64,000 bases of DNA from Natronorubrum aibiense (GCF_009392895.1 NZ_CP045488.1:2852001-2916000), one strand, 5' to 3'; shown: positions 43,576-53,691, counted from the stretch's first letter. The notes: generated from the letters alone by a model not told the origin. Numbers and translations are program-made.

Positions 43576-45015
43576 TCAGCGCCGACGCCGATCCGCGATC
43601 CGTTCTTCGCCCGTTTCCGCGGAGACGATCTCGTAGAGGACGGCTCGCGTGCCGTCGCCACTCGGTCGGAGAATCCGTCCGAGTCGCTGAACGAACTCCC
43701 GTTCGCTCCCGCTGCCCGAGAGCACCACCGCGACCGACGCGTCGGGGACGTCGACGCCCTCGTCTAAGACGTTCGAGGTCGCGATGCGCGTGTAGGTCCC
43801 CTCGCGGAACCGCTCTATGATCTCGCGACGCTCCCCAGCGGCGGTCTGGTGGGTGATCGTCGGGATCAGAAACCGTTCGCTGACGTCGTAGGCGAGGTCG
43901 TTGTGGGCCGTAAAGACGATCGTTCGCTCCTCGCGGTGATCGTCGAGGATGTCGGCGAGGGCCTCGAGTTTGGCCTCACTGCCGAGCATGATCTCGCGTG
44001 CGCGCTGGCGCGCGAGGAGCGCTTTTCGTGCTTCGGGGTCGTTTCCGGATCGCTTGACGAGTTCCTGATAGTCCGAGCCGCTTCGCATCCGGATGTTCGA
44101 GCGCGCGAGGTAGTTCGTGAAGACCGCCTGCTTGCGTTCGTACTCTTCACGTTCCGCGGGTGTGAGCGACACCTCGAGTCGCTTGAGGTCGTAGGCCGCG
44201 AGGTGGTCGCCGGCCAGTTCGTCGACGTCGACGCAGGAGACTAGCGGGCCGACGACGTTCTCGATCACCTCGTGTGCGTCGTCGGGGCGTTCGAAGGTGG
44301 CAGTGAGCCCCAGCCGTGCGGGGGCAGCGAGCAGGCGTGCGATCTCGCGATACCCCTCGCCCCCGAGATGGTGGACTTCGTCGAAGACGACGAAGCCGAA
44401 GCGATCGCCCACGGAGTCGGCTTTCAAATACGCCGAGTCGTACGTCGAGACCGTGATCGGGCCGAACCGCTGCTCGCCGCCACCGAACCGCCCGATATCG
44501 CAGTCGAACTCCCGCTCGAGTTCCCGTTGCCACTGCTCGAGCAGATCGATCGTTGGGACGACCACGAGCGTCGGCACCGAGAGCCGTTCGATCGCTTTCA
44601 GGGCGATGACGGTCTTCCCGCTGCCCGTTGGAAGTTCGAGGACGCCTGCCGGTGCCCGCGCGAGCGAGTCGAACCCGTCGCTGTCGTCCCAGCGATCCGT
44701 CTCGAGCCACGCCTCGAGAGCCTCCTGTTGGTACTCGCGGAGTTCGTACGCCGACTCGAGCGCTGGCAGCGACTCGAGACCGAGGACGCGGTCGTCGAAG
44801 GCGGACCCGATGGTGCCGGCCAGCGCGCGTCGTAAAGCAGCGTAGCGAAATGCGGGTATCCGCCAGCCACCGGTTCGGGAGTCGCGCTCGAGGTCGGGAA
44901 CCGACTCGCGGATGGCAGCCGACGCATTCGCCTCGAGGCCGTCGATTCGGACGGTGCCGTCTTCGTATCGGAGCGTCGGTTCCGAACCCGTGGCGTCGTC
45001 TTGGGGCCGCGTCAC
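43576..45015 (-). CDS. XPB/Rad25-type DNA helicase
   Basis: A 479-residue SF2 helicase. The N-terminal damage-recognition part comes first, then YELREYQQEALEAWLE, Walker A LPTGSGKTVIAL, the DEVH box VVFDEVHHLGGE, motif III LTATFERPDDA, and C-terminal motifs TIVFTAHNDLAYD and VLDEGVDVPDASVA with RLGRILRPSGDG. In archaea XPB works with Bax1 to open and cut damaged DNA. The frame can be extended to a TTG at 45042, but an AGTATTTGTCG box 29 bases before the GTG at 45015 supports the shorter, leaderless start. Confidence 0.9.
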   Translation of the reverse strand: MTRPQDDATGSEPTLRYEDGTVRIDGLEANASAAIRESVPDLERDSRTGGWRIPAFRYAALRRALAGTIGSAFDDRVLGLESLPALESAYELREYQQEALEAWLETDRWDDSDGFDSLARAPAGVLELPTGSGKTVIALKAIERLSVPTLVVVPTIDLLEQWQRELEREFDCDIGRFGGGEQRFGPITVSTYDSAYLKADSVGDRFGFVVFDEVHHLGGEGYREIARLLAAPARLGLTATFERPDDAHEVIENVVGPLVSCVDVDELAGDHLAAYDLKRLEVSLTPAEREEYERKQAVFTNYLARSNIRMRSGSDYQELVKRSGNDPEARKALLARQRAREIMLGSEAKLEALADILDDHREERTIVFTAHNDLAYDVSERFLIPTITHQTAAGERREIIERFREGTYTRIATSNVLDEGVDVPDASVAVVLSGSGSEREFVQRLGRILRPSGDGTRAVLYEIVSAETGEERIADRRRR

Positions 45016-45185
45016 GGCCGATGGTCCGGCCGGGAACGACAAATACTGTCTGATGTCTCGCGCCCGCTCGAGCGGCGAGCACGTCTCATCGCCCCCCGGT
45101 CAAAACGGATGGGACCGCCGGCTCGAACGAATGACTCGAGGTCGTCACCGGGCGGCGATGGGTGGCCGGCAAACCGTACCTCAAC

Positions 45186-45195
45186 CCTTTTATTA
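45186..45195 (+). promoter_or_regulatory. TATA-like box of grpE
   Basis: CCTTTTATTA lies about 27 bases before the ATG at 45217, giving a leaderless start. Confidence 0.5.
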
Positions 45196-45216
45196 CCGCT
45201 GTTCGTTGACTGGCAC

Positions 45217-46167
45217 ATGAGCGAAGACGAGGGCACGAACGCGACGGCCCAGGGTGTCCCGTCCGAGGAGCAATCCGACGACGGCGAGACGGCCGACGTC
45301 GAGTCCGACGCGACCGGCACGGACGATGCGACTGCCGACACCGACTCGCCCGAGACGGACACCGCGGCCAAGGACGAGCCACAAGCGGAGACGGCAGCCG
45401 ACTCGACGGCTGCGGCCGACGCGGCCATCGCCCCGGAGACGAGTGCCGACGTCCAGGAACTCCTGGACGAAATTAGCGAGTACGACGACGACCTCGCTCG
45501 ACAGGTCAACGCCATCGTCGAGGAGGCTCGAGACGTAAACGCCACCGTCGCCGACCAGCGCGCGGAACTCGAGGACCTCACCGAGCGCGTGGAGGAACAG
45601 GCCGAAACCATCGGGGAGTTGCAAGATGACCTCGAGGCAGCCGAAGCCGAAGTCGACGATCTCAAGAGTCGGCTCAAGCGCAAGCAGGCCGACTTCCAGA
45701 ACTACAAGAAACGCGCCAAAAAGCGCCAACAGCAGATCAAAGACCGCGCCACCGAGGACCTCGTCGAACGACTGCTCGGCGTCCGCGACAACATGAAACG
45801 CGCCCTAGAGGAGGAAAGCGGCGACGCCGACAGCCTCCGTGATGGCGTCGAGATGACCCTTCGCGAGTTCGACCGCGTGCTCGAGGACGAGAACGTCTCG
45901 GAGATCGATCCCGAACCGGGCACCGAGAGCGACCCACAGCGCCACGAAGTCATGATGCGCGTCGACAGCGCGCTGCCCGAAGGGACCATCGCCGACGTCT
46001 ACACGCCCGGCTACGAGATGGGCGAGAAGGTCATCCAGAACGCGCAGGTGACGGTCTCGAACGGTGAACTCGAGGGCGACGCGGACGAAGACGACTCGGC
46101 AACGGCAGCCGACAGCGACGATGACGGCGCCGGCGACGAGGCCGAGACTGAAGAAACGGCTGAGTGA
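45217..46167 (+). CDS. grpE: GrpE nucleotide exchange factor
   Basis: A 316-residue protein, longer than bacterial GrpE because of a disordered acidic head of about 70 residues and an acidic tail of 35. The middle has a long coiled coil (RAELEDLTERVEEQAETIGE, then DLEAAEAEVDDLKSRLKRK) and DFQNYKKRAKKRQQQIKDR. The beta domain includes HEVMMRVDSALPEGTIADVY and GYEMGEKVIQNAQVTVSN, the family signature. It releases ADP from DnaK. It begins the grpE-dnaK-dnaJ stress cluster. Confidence 0.93.
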   Translation: MSEDEGTNATAQGVPSEEQSDDGETADVESDATGTDDATADTDSPETDTAAKDEPQAETAADSTAAADAAIAPETSADVQELLDEISEYDDDLARQVNAIVEEARDVNATVADQRAELEDLTERVEEQAETIGELQDDLEAAEAEVDDLKSRLKRKQADFQNYKKRAKKRQQQIKDRATEDLVERLLGVRDNMKRALEEESGDADSLRDGVEMTLREFDRVLEDENVSEIDPEPGTESDPQRHEVMMRVDSALPEGTIADVYTPGYEMGEKVIQNAQVTVSNGELEGDADEDDSATAADSDDDGAGDEAETEETAE

Positions 46168-46300
46168 CGGACGCTACCGTCGGCTGACAGTTCAGACCCG
46201 ACTTTCACTCGATTTGAATTTACCTGTTTCACCCACTCGAGAGTGACGTCGCTAGCCGTTTCGGGTCATTTTATTCGACTCTCGAGACGCCCTAGTAAGC

Positions 46301-46308
46301 TTTAAAAC
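46301..46308 (+). promoter_or_regulatory. TATA-like box of dnaK
   Basis: TTTAAAAC lies about 30 bases before the dnaK ATG at 46334, so dnaK has its own promoter although grpE is 166 bases upstream. Confidence 0.5.
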
Positions 46309-46333
46309 AAAGTGCGCACAATAGCCCCCCACG

Positions 46334-48235
46334 ATGGCGAGCAACAAAATTCTCGGAATTGACCTTGGGACGACGAACAGCGCGTTCGCGGTGATGGAAG
46401 GTGGCGATCCGGAGATCATCGTCAACGCGGAAGGTGAGCGGACGACACCCTCCGTCGTCGCGTTTACCGATGACGACGAGCGACTCGTCGGGAAGCCGGC
46501 GAAGAATCAGGCGATTCAGAACCCCGAAAAGACGATCGCCTCGATCAAACGCCACATCGGCGAGGACGACTACACCGTCGAGATCGACGACGAGGAGTAT
46601 ACGCCCGAGCAGATCTCGGCGATGATCCTCCAGAAAATCAAACGCGACGCCGAGGAGTATCTCGGTGACGAGGTAGAGAAGGCCGTCATCACCGTCCCCG
46701 CGTACTTCTCGGACCGACAGCGCCAAGCGACCAAAGACGCCGGCGAGATCGCCGGCTTCGAGGTCGAGCGCATCATCAACGAGCCAACCGCCGCGTCGAT
46801 GGCCTACGGCCTCGACGACGACTCCGACCAGACCGTGCTCGTCTACGACCTCGGTGGCGGTACCTTCGACGTCTCGATTCTCGACCTCGGCGGCGGCGTC
46901 TACGAAGTCGTTGCCACCAACGGTGACAACGACCTCGGTGGCGACGACTGGGACGAGGCGATCATCGACTGGCTCGCAGAGGAGTTCGAGGCCGAACACG
47001 GCATGGACCTCCGCGAGGACCGACAGGCCCTCCAGCGGCTCAAAGACGCCGCCGAAGAGGCCAAGATCGAACTCTCCTCGCGCAAAGAAACCGAGATCAA
47101 CCTGCCCTTCATCACGGCAACCGACGACGGCCCGATCCACTTAGAGGAGTCGCTCACGCGAGCGAAGTTCGAATCCCTCACGCAGGATCTGATCGACCGC
47201 ACCGTCGAGCCGACCGAGCAAGCACTCGAGGACGCCGGCTACAGCAAAGACGACATCGACGAAGTGCTGCTGGTCGGAGGTTCGACCCGGATGCCACAGG
47301 TCGCCGAAAAGGTCGAAGAGTTGACGGGCAAAGAGCCCCAGAAGAACGTCAACCCCGACGAGGCCGTCTCGCTGGGCGCGGCGATTCAGGGAGGAGTCCT
47401 CGGCGGCGAGGTCGACGACATCGTCCTGCTCGACGTCACGCCGCTATCGCTGGGTATCGAGGTCAAAGGTGGCCTCTTCGAGCGGCTCATCGAGAAGAAC
47501 ACGACGATTCCGACCGAGGAGTCGAAGATCTTCACGACCGCGGCGGACAACCAGACCTCCGTGCAGGTCCGCGTCTTCCAGGGCGAGCGCGAACTCGCAC
47601 AGAAAAACGAGATGCTCGGCGAGTTCCACCTGACCGACATCCCGCCAGCGCCGGCGGGCACCCCGCAGATCGAGGTCACGTTCTCCATCGACGAGAACGG
47701 CATCGTCAACGTGAGTGCAGAGGACAAGGGTACCGGTGCAAGCGAGGAGATCACCATCGAGGGTGGCGCCGGTCTCTCCGACTCCGAGATCGAGGAGATG
47801 CAGGCCGAAGCCGAAAAACACGCCGAAGAGGACAAACAGAAGCGCGAGCGCATCGAGGCCCGCAACACGGCCGAAGCGACGATCCAGCGCGCTGAGACGC
47901 TGCTCGAGGAGAACGAAGAGGAAGTCGACGACGACCTGCGTGGTGACATCGAGGCAGCCGTCGAGGAACTCGAGGAAACGATCGACGACGGCGATGCGGA
48001 CGCCGAAGACATCGAAGCCGCGACCGAGAGCCTGAGCAAAGAACTCCAAGAGATCGGCAAGCAGATCTACCAGCAACAGGCTGGTGCTGCAGGCGCTGGC
48101 GGTGCCGCAGGCGCGGGTGCCGGTATGGGCGGCATGGGTGGCGGTCCAAACCCAGGTCCAGGCGGCGCAGCAGGCGACGAGGGCGAGGAGTTCGTTGACG
48201 CGGACTTCGAAGACGTCGATGAAGACGACGAGTAA
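46334..48235 (+). CDS. dnaK: Chaperone DnaK (Hsp70)
   Basis: A 633-residue Hsp70. [15 protein letters not shown] is phosphate loop 1 at 9-23, [14 protein letters not shown] is phosphate loop 2 near 171-184, and [13 protein letters not shown] is the adenosine loop near 312-324. The substrate-binding domain and a helical lid follow, ending in a Gly/Ala-rich tail and acidic end [16 protein letters not shown] in place of the bacterial EEVD. It refolds proteins with GrpE and DnaJ. Two tandem hairpins follow the stop. Confidence 0.97.
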   Translation: MASNKILGIDLGTTNSAFAVMEGGDPEIIVNAEGERTTPSVVAFTDDDERLVGKPAKNQAIQNPEKTIASIKRHIGEDDYTVEIDDEEYTPEQISAMILQKIKRDAEEYLGDEVEKAVITVPAYFSDRQRQATKDAGEIAGFEVERIINEPTAASMAYGLDDDSDQTVLVYDLGGGTFDVSILDLGGGVYEVVATNGDNDLGGDDWDEAIIDWLAEEFEAEHGMDLREDRQALQRLKDAAEEAKIELSSRKETEINLPFITATDDGPIHLEESLTRAKFESLTQDLIDRTVEPTEQALEDAGYSKDDIDEVLLVGGSTRMPQVAEKVEELTGKEPQKNVNPDEAVSLGAAIQGGVLGGEVDDIVLLDVTPLSLGIEVKGGLFERLIEKNTTIPTEESKIFTTAADNQTSVQVRVFQGERELAQKNEMLGEFHLTDIPPAPAGTPQIEVTFSIDENGIVNVSAEDKGTGASEEITIEGGAGLSDSEIEEMQAEAEKHAEEDKQKRERIEARNTAEATIQRAETLLEENEEEVDDDLRGDIEAAVEELEETIDDGDADAEDIEAATESLSKELQEIGKQIYQQQAGAAGAGGAAGAGAGMGGMGGGPNPGPGGAAGDEGEEFVDADFEDVDEDDE

Positions 48236-48251
48236 CGAGTCTTCGTTGGCT

Positions 48252-48313
48252 CGGAAGGTGAACGAAGTGAACCTTCCGTAGTTTCGAAAAGTGAGCCAAG
48301 CGAACTTTTCGAA
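48252..48313. repeat. Two tandem hairpins after dnaK
   Basis: CGGAAGGT (48252-48259) pairs with ACCTTCCG (48271-48278), and TTCGAAAAGT (48283-48292) pairs with ACTTTTCGAA (48304-48313). Both loops are 11 bases and resemble each other (GAACGAAGTGA and GAGCCAAGCGA). They start 17 bases after the dnaK stop and may end or process its transcript. Confidence 0.75.
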
Positions 48314-48531
48314 GTGGACAAAGACGACCTCATATCTCGCCGTTGTCGTTCGAATTTTTGCGACTCGAGTCCCCGACCCTAAACCCACAGGCCGAGTGTT
48401 CACTGTAGTCGACGAGTGGACAGCACCCGGCAAGCGGTTCCGTGTCAGATAACCGGAACGGCACCGATGCGTCGGCGTCCACACGGAACGTTCGTTTCAA
48501 GTGGCTCAACCGAGTATCGGTGTGACAACGA

Positions 48532-49701
48532 ATGAGCGAGGACTTCTATGACGTGCTCGGCGTGAGTTCCGACGCGTCGGCTGAGGAGATCAAACAGGCG
48601 TACCGGACGAAGGCCACGGAGTACCATCCGGACGTCAGCGACGACCCTGACGCCGAGGAGAAATTCAAGAAGATCCAGAAGGCAAAGCAGGTGCTGACCG
48701 ACGAGGAAAAGCGTCAGGCCTACGACCGAATGGGTCACGACCGCTACGAGCAAGCCGAAAAGCACGGCTTCGACGCCAGCGACGCCGGTGCCGGCGGGAT
48801 GGGCGGTGGCCCGTTCGGTGGGATGGGCAGTGGTGGCGGCATGGGTGGCGGCGGACTCGGCGACATCTTCGAGCAGGTTTTCGGCGGCGGTGGGGGCCGC
48901 GGCCGCGGTCGGCGTCGACCACGGAAGGGGCGCGACCTCCGAACAGAACTCGAGATCGACCTAGAAGAAGCGTTCGAGGGGGCCGAAAAGCAGTTTACGG
49001 TCGAGCGTCCCGAGGCGTGTGAGGTCTGTGACGGTGCGGGCCATCCGGCGGATGCGGACGCCGAAACCTGTCCGGAGTGTCAGGGTCGCGGACAGGTGAC
49101 GCAGGTCCAGCAGACGCCGCTGGGCCGAGTCCAGCAGACGACCTCGTGTCCACGCTGTGAGGGCGAGGGGACGCTGTACTCCGAGACCTGCAGCGAGTGT
49201 CGCGGCGAGGGCTACGTTCGCAACGAGGCCACGCTGACCGTCGACGTTCCGGCGGGGATTCAGGACGGACAGACGCTCCGGATGGAAGGCGAAGGCGCAC
49301 CCAGCCCCGAAGGCGGACGACACGGCGACCTGTTGATCGACGTCTCGATCCGCGAGCACGAGACGTTCGAACGCGAGGGTGACGACCTGCGACACCGACT
49401 CGCCATCTCGTTCCCCCAAGCCACCTTCGGCGACACCGTCTCCGTGCCGACGCTCGACGGCACCGTCGAGTTCGAGATTCCCGACGGCACTCAGAGCGGG
49501 GAGACGTTCCGTCTCGAGGGGAAGGGGATGCCCCGACTGCGCGGTCGCGGCCACGGCGACCTCTACGTAACGGTCCAGCTCGTCACACCCGAGAGTCTGA
49601 ACGAGGAACAGCGCGACGCCCTCGAGGCCTTCGCCGAGGCCGGCGGCGACGAGATCGAGGTCAAAGAGGGATTCTTCGAGAAGATCAAACGAGCGTTCTG
49701 A
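48532..49701 (+). CDS. dnaJ: Chaperone DnaJ (Hsp40)
   Basis: A 389-residue type I Hsp40. The J domain covers about 1-70 with the HPD in YHPDVSDDPDAEEKFKK. A Gly-rich stretch follows near 82-125. Four zinc-binding repeats are intact: CEVCDGAG, CPECQGRG, CPRCEGEG and CSECRGEG. The substrate domains contain LDGTVEFEIPDGTQSGE. It stimulates DnaK ATPase and passes clients to it. It lies 296 bases after dnaK, beyond the tandem hairpins, so it may be transcribed on its own. Confidence 0.96.
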   Translation: MSEDFYDVLGVSSDASAEEIKQAYRTKATEYHPDVSDDPDAEEKFKKIQKAKQVLTDEEKRQAYDRMGHDRYEQAEKHGFDASDAGAGGMGGGPFGGMGSGGGMGGGGLGDIFEQVFGGGGGRGRGRRRPRKGRDLRTELEIDLEEAFEGAEKQFTVERPEACEVCDGAGHPADADAETCPECQGRGQVTQVQQTPLGRVQQTTSCPRCEGEGTLYSETCSECRGEGYVRNEATLTVDVPAGIQDGQTLRMEGEGAPSPEGGRHGDLLIDVSIREHETFEREGDDLRHRLAISFPQATFGDTVSVPTLDGTVEFEIPDGTQSGETFRLEGKGMPRLRGRGHGDLYVTVQLVTPESLNEEQRDALEAFAEAGGDEIEVKEGFFEKIKRAF

Positions 49702-49886
49702 GTCATCTCGGCCTCAGCGTCCGAGCCGTTCTTCGGGCCGTCGTCGACTCCTCACAGTGGTATTACGTGAACCGGGTCTCCCAGATCGACAGCTCGCTCG
49801 AGTGGACGGGATCGAAAGCGGACGTATCATGAGACCTGTCAACAGGCGTTATACCCAGTGCGACCGTAGTGTCGGACGGAAGACCC

Positions 49887-50480
49887 ATGTCAGCACAACA
49901 GATCCTGCTCCTCGCGGGCGACTACGTCGAGGACTACGAAGTGATGGTTCCGTTTCAGGCACTCCAGATGGTCGGCCACGACGTCCACGCCGTCTGTCCG
50001 GAGAAAAAAGCCGGCGACACCTGTCCGACGGCCGTCCACGACTTCGAAGGCGACCAGACATACACCGAGAAGCCGGGGCACAACTTCGAGTTGAACCACG
50101 ACTTCGACGCCGTCGATCCCGCCGAGTACGACGCGCTGGTCGTTCCCGGCGGCCGCGCGCCCGAATACCTTCGGACGTACGACGAGATCCTCGAGCTCAC
50201 CCGCCACTTCTTCGAGGAAGACAAACCCGTCGCCGCGCTCTGTCACGGCGTCCAGATCCTCGCTGCGGCGGACGTCCTCGAGGGCCGAACCTGTACCGGC
50301 TATCCGGCGCTCGAGGCCGACGTTCGCGGCGCGGGCGGCGAGTGGACGAGCGAGGTGACACGCGACGGGAATCTGGTGACGGGACAGGCGTGGCCGGATC
50401 ACCCCGAGTGGCTCGCCGAGTTCCTCGAGTGTCTCGGCACCGACATCGACCACGCGACGCCGGCGGCTGCGGACGACTGA
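49887..50480 (+). CDS. DJ-1/PfpI family protein
   Basis: A 197-residue protein with the class I glutamine-amidotransferase-like fold. E15 in [10 protein letters not shown] and C119 in VAALCHGVQ followed by H120 match the conserved Glu and nucleophile-elbow Cys of the family; [12 protein letters not shown] is the strand before. Members are proteases, glyoxalases or deglycases and chaperones, mostly in stress. The ATG at 49887 is preferred over a GTG six codons earlier because a TTATA element near 49849-49853 fits it better. Confidence 0.85.
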   Translation: MSAQQILLLAGDYVEDYEVMVPFQALQMVGHDVHAVCPEKKAGDTCPTAVHDFEGDQTYTEKPGHNFELNHDFDAVDPAEYDALVVPGGRAPEYLRTYDEILELTRHFFEEDKPVAALCHGVQILAAADVLEGRTCTGYPALEADVRGAGGEWTSEVTRDGNLVTGQAWPDHPEWLAEFLECLGTDIDHATPAAADD

Positions 50481-50583
50481 CGACGCGTGGAGCACCGTGG
50501 GGCCGTCGTATGACGGGTCCTGTGAACGAGGTAATCGCCCTCGAGTCGGCGCGCTTTTTTCGGCCGGGTGCGGAGTGGCACGT

Positions 50584-51330
50584 ATGACCGCCGTGACAGT
50601 CGACGAGCTACTCACGCGTGAACTTCGGGACGATCGCACGGCACTCGTCGATGCGACGGGCCGGGAGTTTGATCACCACTGGCTGTGTACGACGTCCTGG
50701 AAAGCGGGGAACTTCCTGCGACACTCCGGCGTGCGCAAGGGCGTCACCGTGGGCATCGTCGGGGAGAACCCGCTCGCCTTGCTCGCCTTCCTCGGCACCG
50801 CGATGCTCAAGGGGACCACGCAATTCGAGCCACCAACCGACCTCGAAGACGAGGCCGACTTCCGGGCGCTCGTGGCTCCGGTCGAGGTCCTCGAGTCCGG
50901 TCGCTACGACCTGCCGCCGGGTGCCCAGCGAGTCGGCTACGGGTCGAAACCGAACGAGCCCGACATCCACCACTTCGACGCCGGCGTCTGGAGCGAGAAT
51001 CCCTCGTTCCCGCCGCTGGACATCGACCCCGAGACGGTGCTGTTGGCCGACGGCGACCGAACCGTCACCCACGGGGCGGCACTCGAGGCCGCGTCCAAAC
51101 TGATCGACGAGTACGGCCTCGAAACCGGCGATCGCGTGGTCGTTCGCGAACCACTCTCGGACCCGCGCGTCCTGATCGCGGGCGTCCTTGCACCGCTGCT
51201 CGCGGAGGGCGTGATCGTTCTCGCTGGCGACGACGAGGACGAATCGGCAGCCGAACGCGGCGCGTACGCGGTCTCGAGCGACGACGTCCTCGAGTCGAGT
51301 CGGCTCGATCCAGACGACGTGGCGCTGTAA
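50584..51330 (+). CDS. Short AMP-binding-like protein (ANL fold remnant or partner)
   Basis: A 248-residue protein that resembles only part of acyl-CoA/acetyl-CoA synthetases (ANL superfamily): LVDATGREFDHHWLCTTSWK near 22-41, KGVTVGIVGENPLALLAFLG near 52-71, then a loop with no acyl-binding core and a late AAEGVIVLAG-like part (LAPLLAEGVIVLAGDDEDE). The adenylate-forming motifs of full enzymes are absent, so it is unlikely to be a synthetase. Similar short proteins recur in haloarchaea, as I recall, so it may be a conserved gene rather than a decayed one. Confidence 0.6.
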   Translation: MTAVTVDELLTRELRDDRTALVDATGREFDHHWLCTTSWKAGNFLRHSGVRKGVTVGIVGENPLALLAFLGTAMLKGTTQFEPPTDLEDEADFRALVAPVEVLESGRYDLPPGAQRVGYGSKPNEPDIHHFDAGVWSENPSFPPLDIDPETVLLADGDRTVTHGAALEAASKLIDEYGLETGDRVVVREPLSDPRVLIAGVLAPLLAEGVIVLAGDDEDESAAERGAYAVSSDDVLESSRLDPDDVAL

Positions 51331-51408
51331 TCGGCGTCCACACTGTCGAGCCGACGCGGACGAGTGCGAGAACGAACCGTTTTTGCCGCGATTTCTCCAA
51401 TCGTCCCC

Positions 51409-51954
51409 ATGGAACGACTCCTCGCATCGCTGGATGACGCGCCGATTATCGACAAAGACGGCTACGAGTACCTCGTACATCCGATCAGCAACGGCGTTCC
51501 GAGACTCGACCCCGATCTGTTGCGGGAGGTCGTCGTCGAAGTCATGCGGACGATCGACCTGAACGTCGACGCGATCGTCGCCCCCGAGGCGATGGGCATT
51601 CACCTCGCGACCGCGCTGTCGCTCCAGACCGACATCCCACTGGTCGTGATCCGCAAGCGACCGTACGGCCTCGAGGGCGAGGTCTCGTTGCACCAGGAGA
51701 CGGGCTACTCGGAATCGGAGATGTACATCAACGACATCGAGGAGGGCGACCGCGTCGTCATCGTCGACGACATGCTCTCGACGGGCGGCACGCTGGCAGC
51801 GATCTGTACGGCGCTGGACGACATTGGTGCCGAGATCGTCGATATCGCCGTCGTCATGCGGAAGGTAGGACCGTCGGCGCTCGACGACACCGAGTTCGAG
51901 GCGACCAGCTTGATCGACATTACCGTCGAAGACGGCAAAGTGACTGTTCACTGA
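51409..51954 (+). CDS. hpt: Purine phosphoribosyltransferase (hypoxanthine/guanine type)
   Basis: A 181-residue phosphoribosyltransferase. The PRPP loop is [19 protein letters not shown] near 116-134; [20 protein letters not shown] near 55-74 and [13 protein letters not shown] near 80-92 complete the fold. It turns purine bases and PRPP into nucleotides. The archaeal group covers hypoxanthine/guanine and adenine enzymes, and base preference cannot be read here. A nucleobase permease follows about 200 bases later, consistent with a salvage pair. Confidence 0.82.
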   Translation: MERLLASLDDAPIIDKDGYEYLVHPISNGVPRLDPDLLREVVVEVMRTIDLNVDAIVAPEAMGIHLATALSLQTDIPLVVIRKRPYGLEGEVSLHQETGYSESEMYINDIEEGDRVVIVDDMLSTGGTLAAICTALDDIGAEIVDIAVVMRKVGPSALDDTEFEATSLIDITVEDGKVTVH

Positions 51955-52060
51955 ACACTTCGGGTCTATCGAGACACGCGACCGCCGGATCGAACGATTT
52001 CTTCGAGACCGCGAGCCAAGAAATCGAGACACGAGAGCGACCTGTGGGCGACGGACTGGT

Positions 52061-52119
52061 TATATACGCATGAACGTGCACAATATAGTCAGTAAGTGGC
52101 CACCTGATGAGCGTATATA
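52061..52119. repeat. Inverted TATATACGC motif upstream of the permease
   Basis: TATATACGC (52061-52069) is mirrored by GCGTATATA (52111-52119); a third partial copy, CGCGTATAG, lies at 52152-52160 just before the permease start. The motifs also resemble TATA boxes, so they may combine promoter and operator roles. Confidence 0.5.
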
Positions 52120-52161
52120 CGAGACTTTTTGTAAGTCAACTCGTTACGGGACGCGTATAGC

Positions 52162-53577
52162 ATGTCGAACGATACGGACGGGAGCATTCAACTCGAGTAC
52201 GAGATCGACGACAGGCCGCCGTGGCCGAAATCGATCCTTCTGGGATTACAACATGTTGCGGTAATGATCGTTCCGGCGACGGCCGTGGCGTACGTCGTCG
52301 CCGGTGGCGTCGGTCTCAGTGCCGCCGATACAGCGTACATCGTTCAGATGGTGCTGCTGTTTTCCGGGCTGGCGACGATCGTCCAGGCCTACACGGTCGG
52401 CCCGGTCGGTGCACGACTGCCGATCGTGATGGGCTCGAGTTTCACGTTTGTGGGGGCAGCGATCTCGATCGGCGTCGATTACGGGTTGGCCGCGGTGTTC
52501 GGCGCGATCCTAGTCACCGGGTTCGTCGTCGAGGGACTCATCGGCTGGCAGTTCAAACGCATCAAACCCTTCTTCCCGCCGCTGGTGACCGGTCTCGTCG
52601 TCGTCATCATTGGCCTCTATCTCGTGCCCGTCGCGATGGAGTACGCCGCCGGCGGCGCCGAGGCGGAAGCGGCGGGCCAACTCGGTGCGCTCCAGCATAT
52701 CGGGCTGGCCGCGCTCGTGCTGGCGATCGCCGTCGGCCTCAACATGCTCACACGCGGTGTGACCCGACTCCTGAGCGTGCTCATGAGTATCGTCGTCGGC
52801 TACGTGGCTGCCGTTGTACTCACGTTCACGACCGGCCTCGAGATCGTGACCTTCGCGGCCGTCGGTGAGGCTGCCTGGTTCGCTATTCCCGAGCCCACCC
52901 GGTTCGGATTCGAGTTCGAACCGATCGCGATCGTTACGTTCGCCGTCCTCTTTCTCGTCTCCGCGATGGAGACGGTCGGCGACATGTCCGGTGTCACGGC
53001 CGCCGAAGGGCGTAACCCGACGAACGAGGAGTTCCGCGGCGGGCTGTTCAACGACGGCCTACTGAGTTCGATCAGCGCCGTCTTCGGGGCGTTCCCGATC
53101 ACGTCGTTCTCTCAGAACGTCGGCATCGTCAACTTCACTGGCGTGATGAGCCGCCACGTCGTCGGCATCGGCGGCGTCTTCCTCGCTGTGCTCGGACTGA
53201 GTCCGAAAGTCGGTGCTGCCGTCACGACGATCCCCAGCGCCGTCTTCGGTGGTGCGGTGTTGCTGATGGCCGGCATGGTCGCCGCCAGTGGGTTCCGACT
53301 GGTTATCACGCACGCCGACCTCGACCGTCGGAACTCGGTCGTCGTCGCCGTCTCGCTCGGCCTCGGCCTCGGGATCGCGACGACGCCCGAAGCGCTCGCG
53401 GGCCTTCCCGACGCCGCGGAGACGTTCTTCGGCCAGCCGGTCATCGTCACCGCGCTGTCGGCACTGCTGCTCAACACGTTCGTCCCCGGTGAGCAGAGCC
53501 CACTATTCGATGCCGTCCCCGACTCGTCGGCTCCGGAAACCGGGACCGAAGCCACTGTCGGCCCCAGCGACGATTAA
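52162..53577 (+). CDS. NCS2-family nucleobase permease (uracil/xanthine type)
   Basis: A 471-residue transporter with about 14 membrane segments. The conserved parts are LGLQHVAVMIVPATAV, GSSFTFVGAAISIGVDYG, a middle acidic segment SAMETVGDMSGVT carrying the substrate-binding Glu, and FSQNVGIVNFTGVMSR near the end. The family takes up uracil, xanthine or uric acid with protons. It follows the purine phosphoribosyltransferase gene on the same strand, suggesting import and salvage together. Short repeated GCGTATA motifs precede its start. Confidence 0.88.
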   Translation: MSNDTDGSIQLEYEIDDRPPWPKSILLGLQHVAVMIVPATAVAYVVAGGVGLSAADTAYIVQMVLLFSGLATIVQAYTVGPVGARLPIVMGSSFTFVGAAISIGVDYGLAAVFGAILVTGFVVEGLIGWQFKRIKPFFPPLVTGLVVVIIGLYLVPVAMEYAAGGAEAEAAGQLGALQHIGLAALVLAIAVGLNMLTRGVTRLLSVLMSIVVGYVAAVVLTFTTGLEIVTFAAVGEAAWFAIPEPTRFGFEFEPIAIVTFAVLFLVSAMETVGDMSGVTAAEGRNPTNEEFRGGLFNDGLLSSISAVFGAFPITSFSQNVGIVNFTGVMSRHVVGIGGVFLAVLGLSPKVGAAVTTIPSAVFGGAVLLMAGMVAASGFRLVITHADLDRRNSVVVAVSLGLGLGIATTPEALAGLPDAAETFFGQPVIVTALSALLLNTFVPGEQSPLFDAVPDSSAPETGTEATVGPSDD

Positions 53578-53660
53578 CCCGTCCTGTCAGATCCGAACAC
53601 GGTCGACACCCGGAGCGCATCAGGCTCGAATCCGAGACCGTCATCCAATGCTGAAAAATC

Positions 53661-53669
53661 GTTTATTTC
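53661..53669 (+). promoter_or_regulatory. TATA-like box of the small FAD protein gene
   Basis: GTTTATTTC lies 27 bases before the ATG at 53692, giving a leaderless start. Confidence 0.5.
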
Positions 53670-53691
53670 GTTCTCCGTTGTCGGCCGAGAC

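Noticed and set aside
47444-48484. Minus-strand frame of 346 codons opposite dnaK
   Set aside because: Antisense shadow of dnaK; no motif and a composition unlike halophile proteins.
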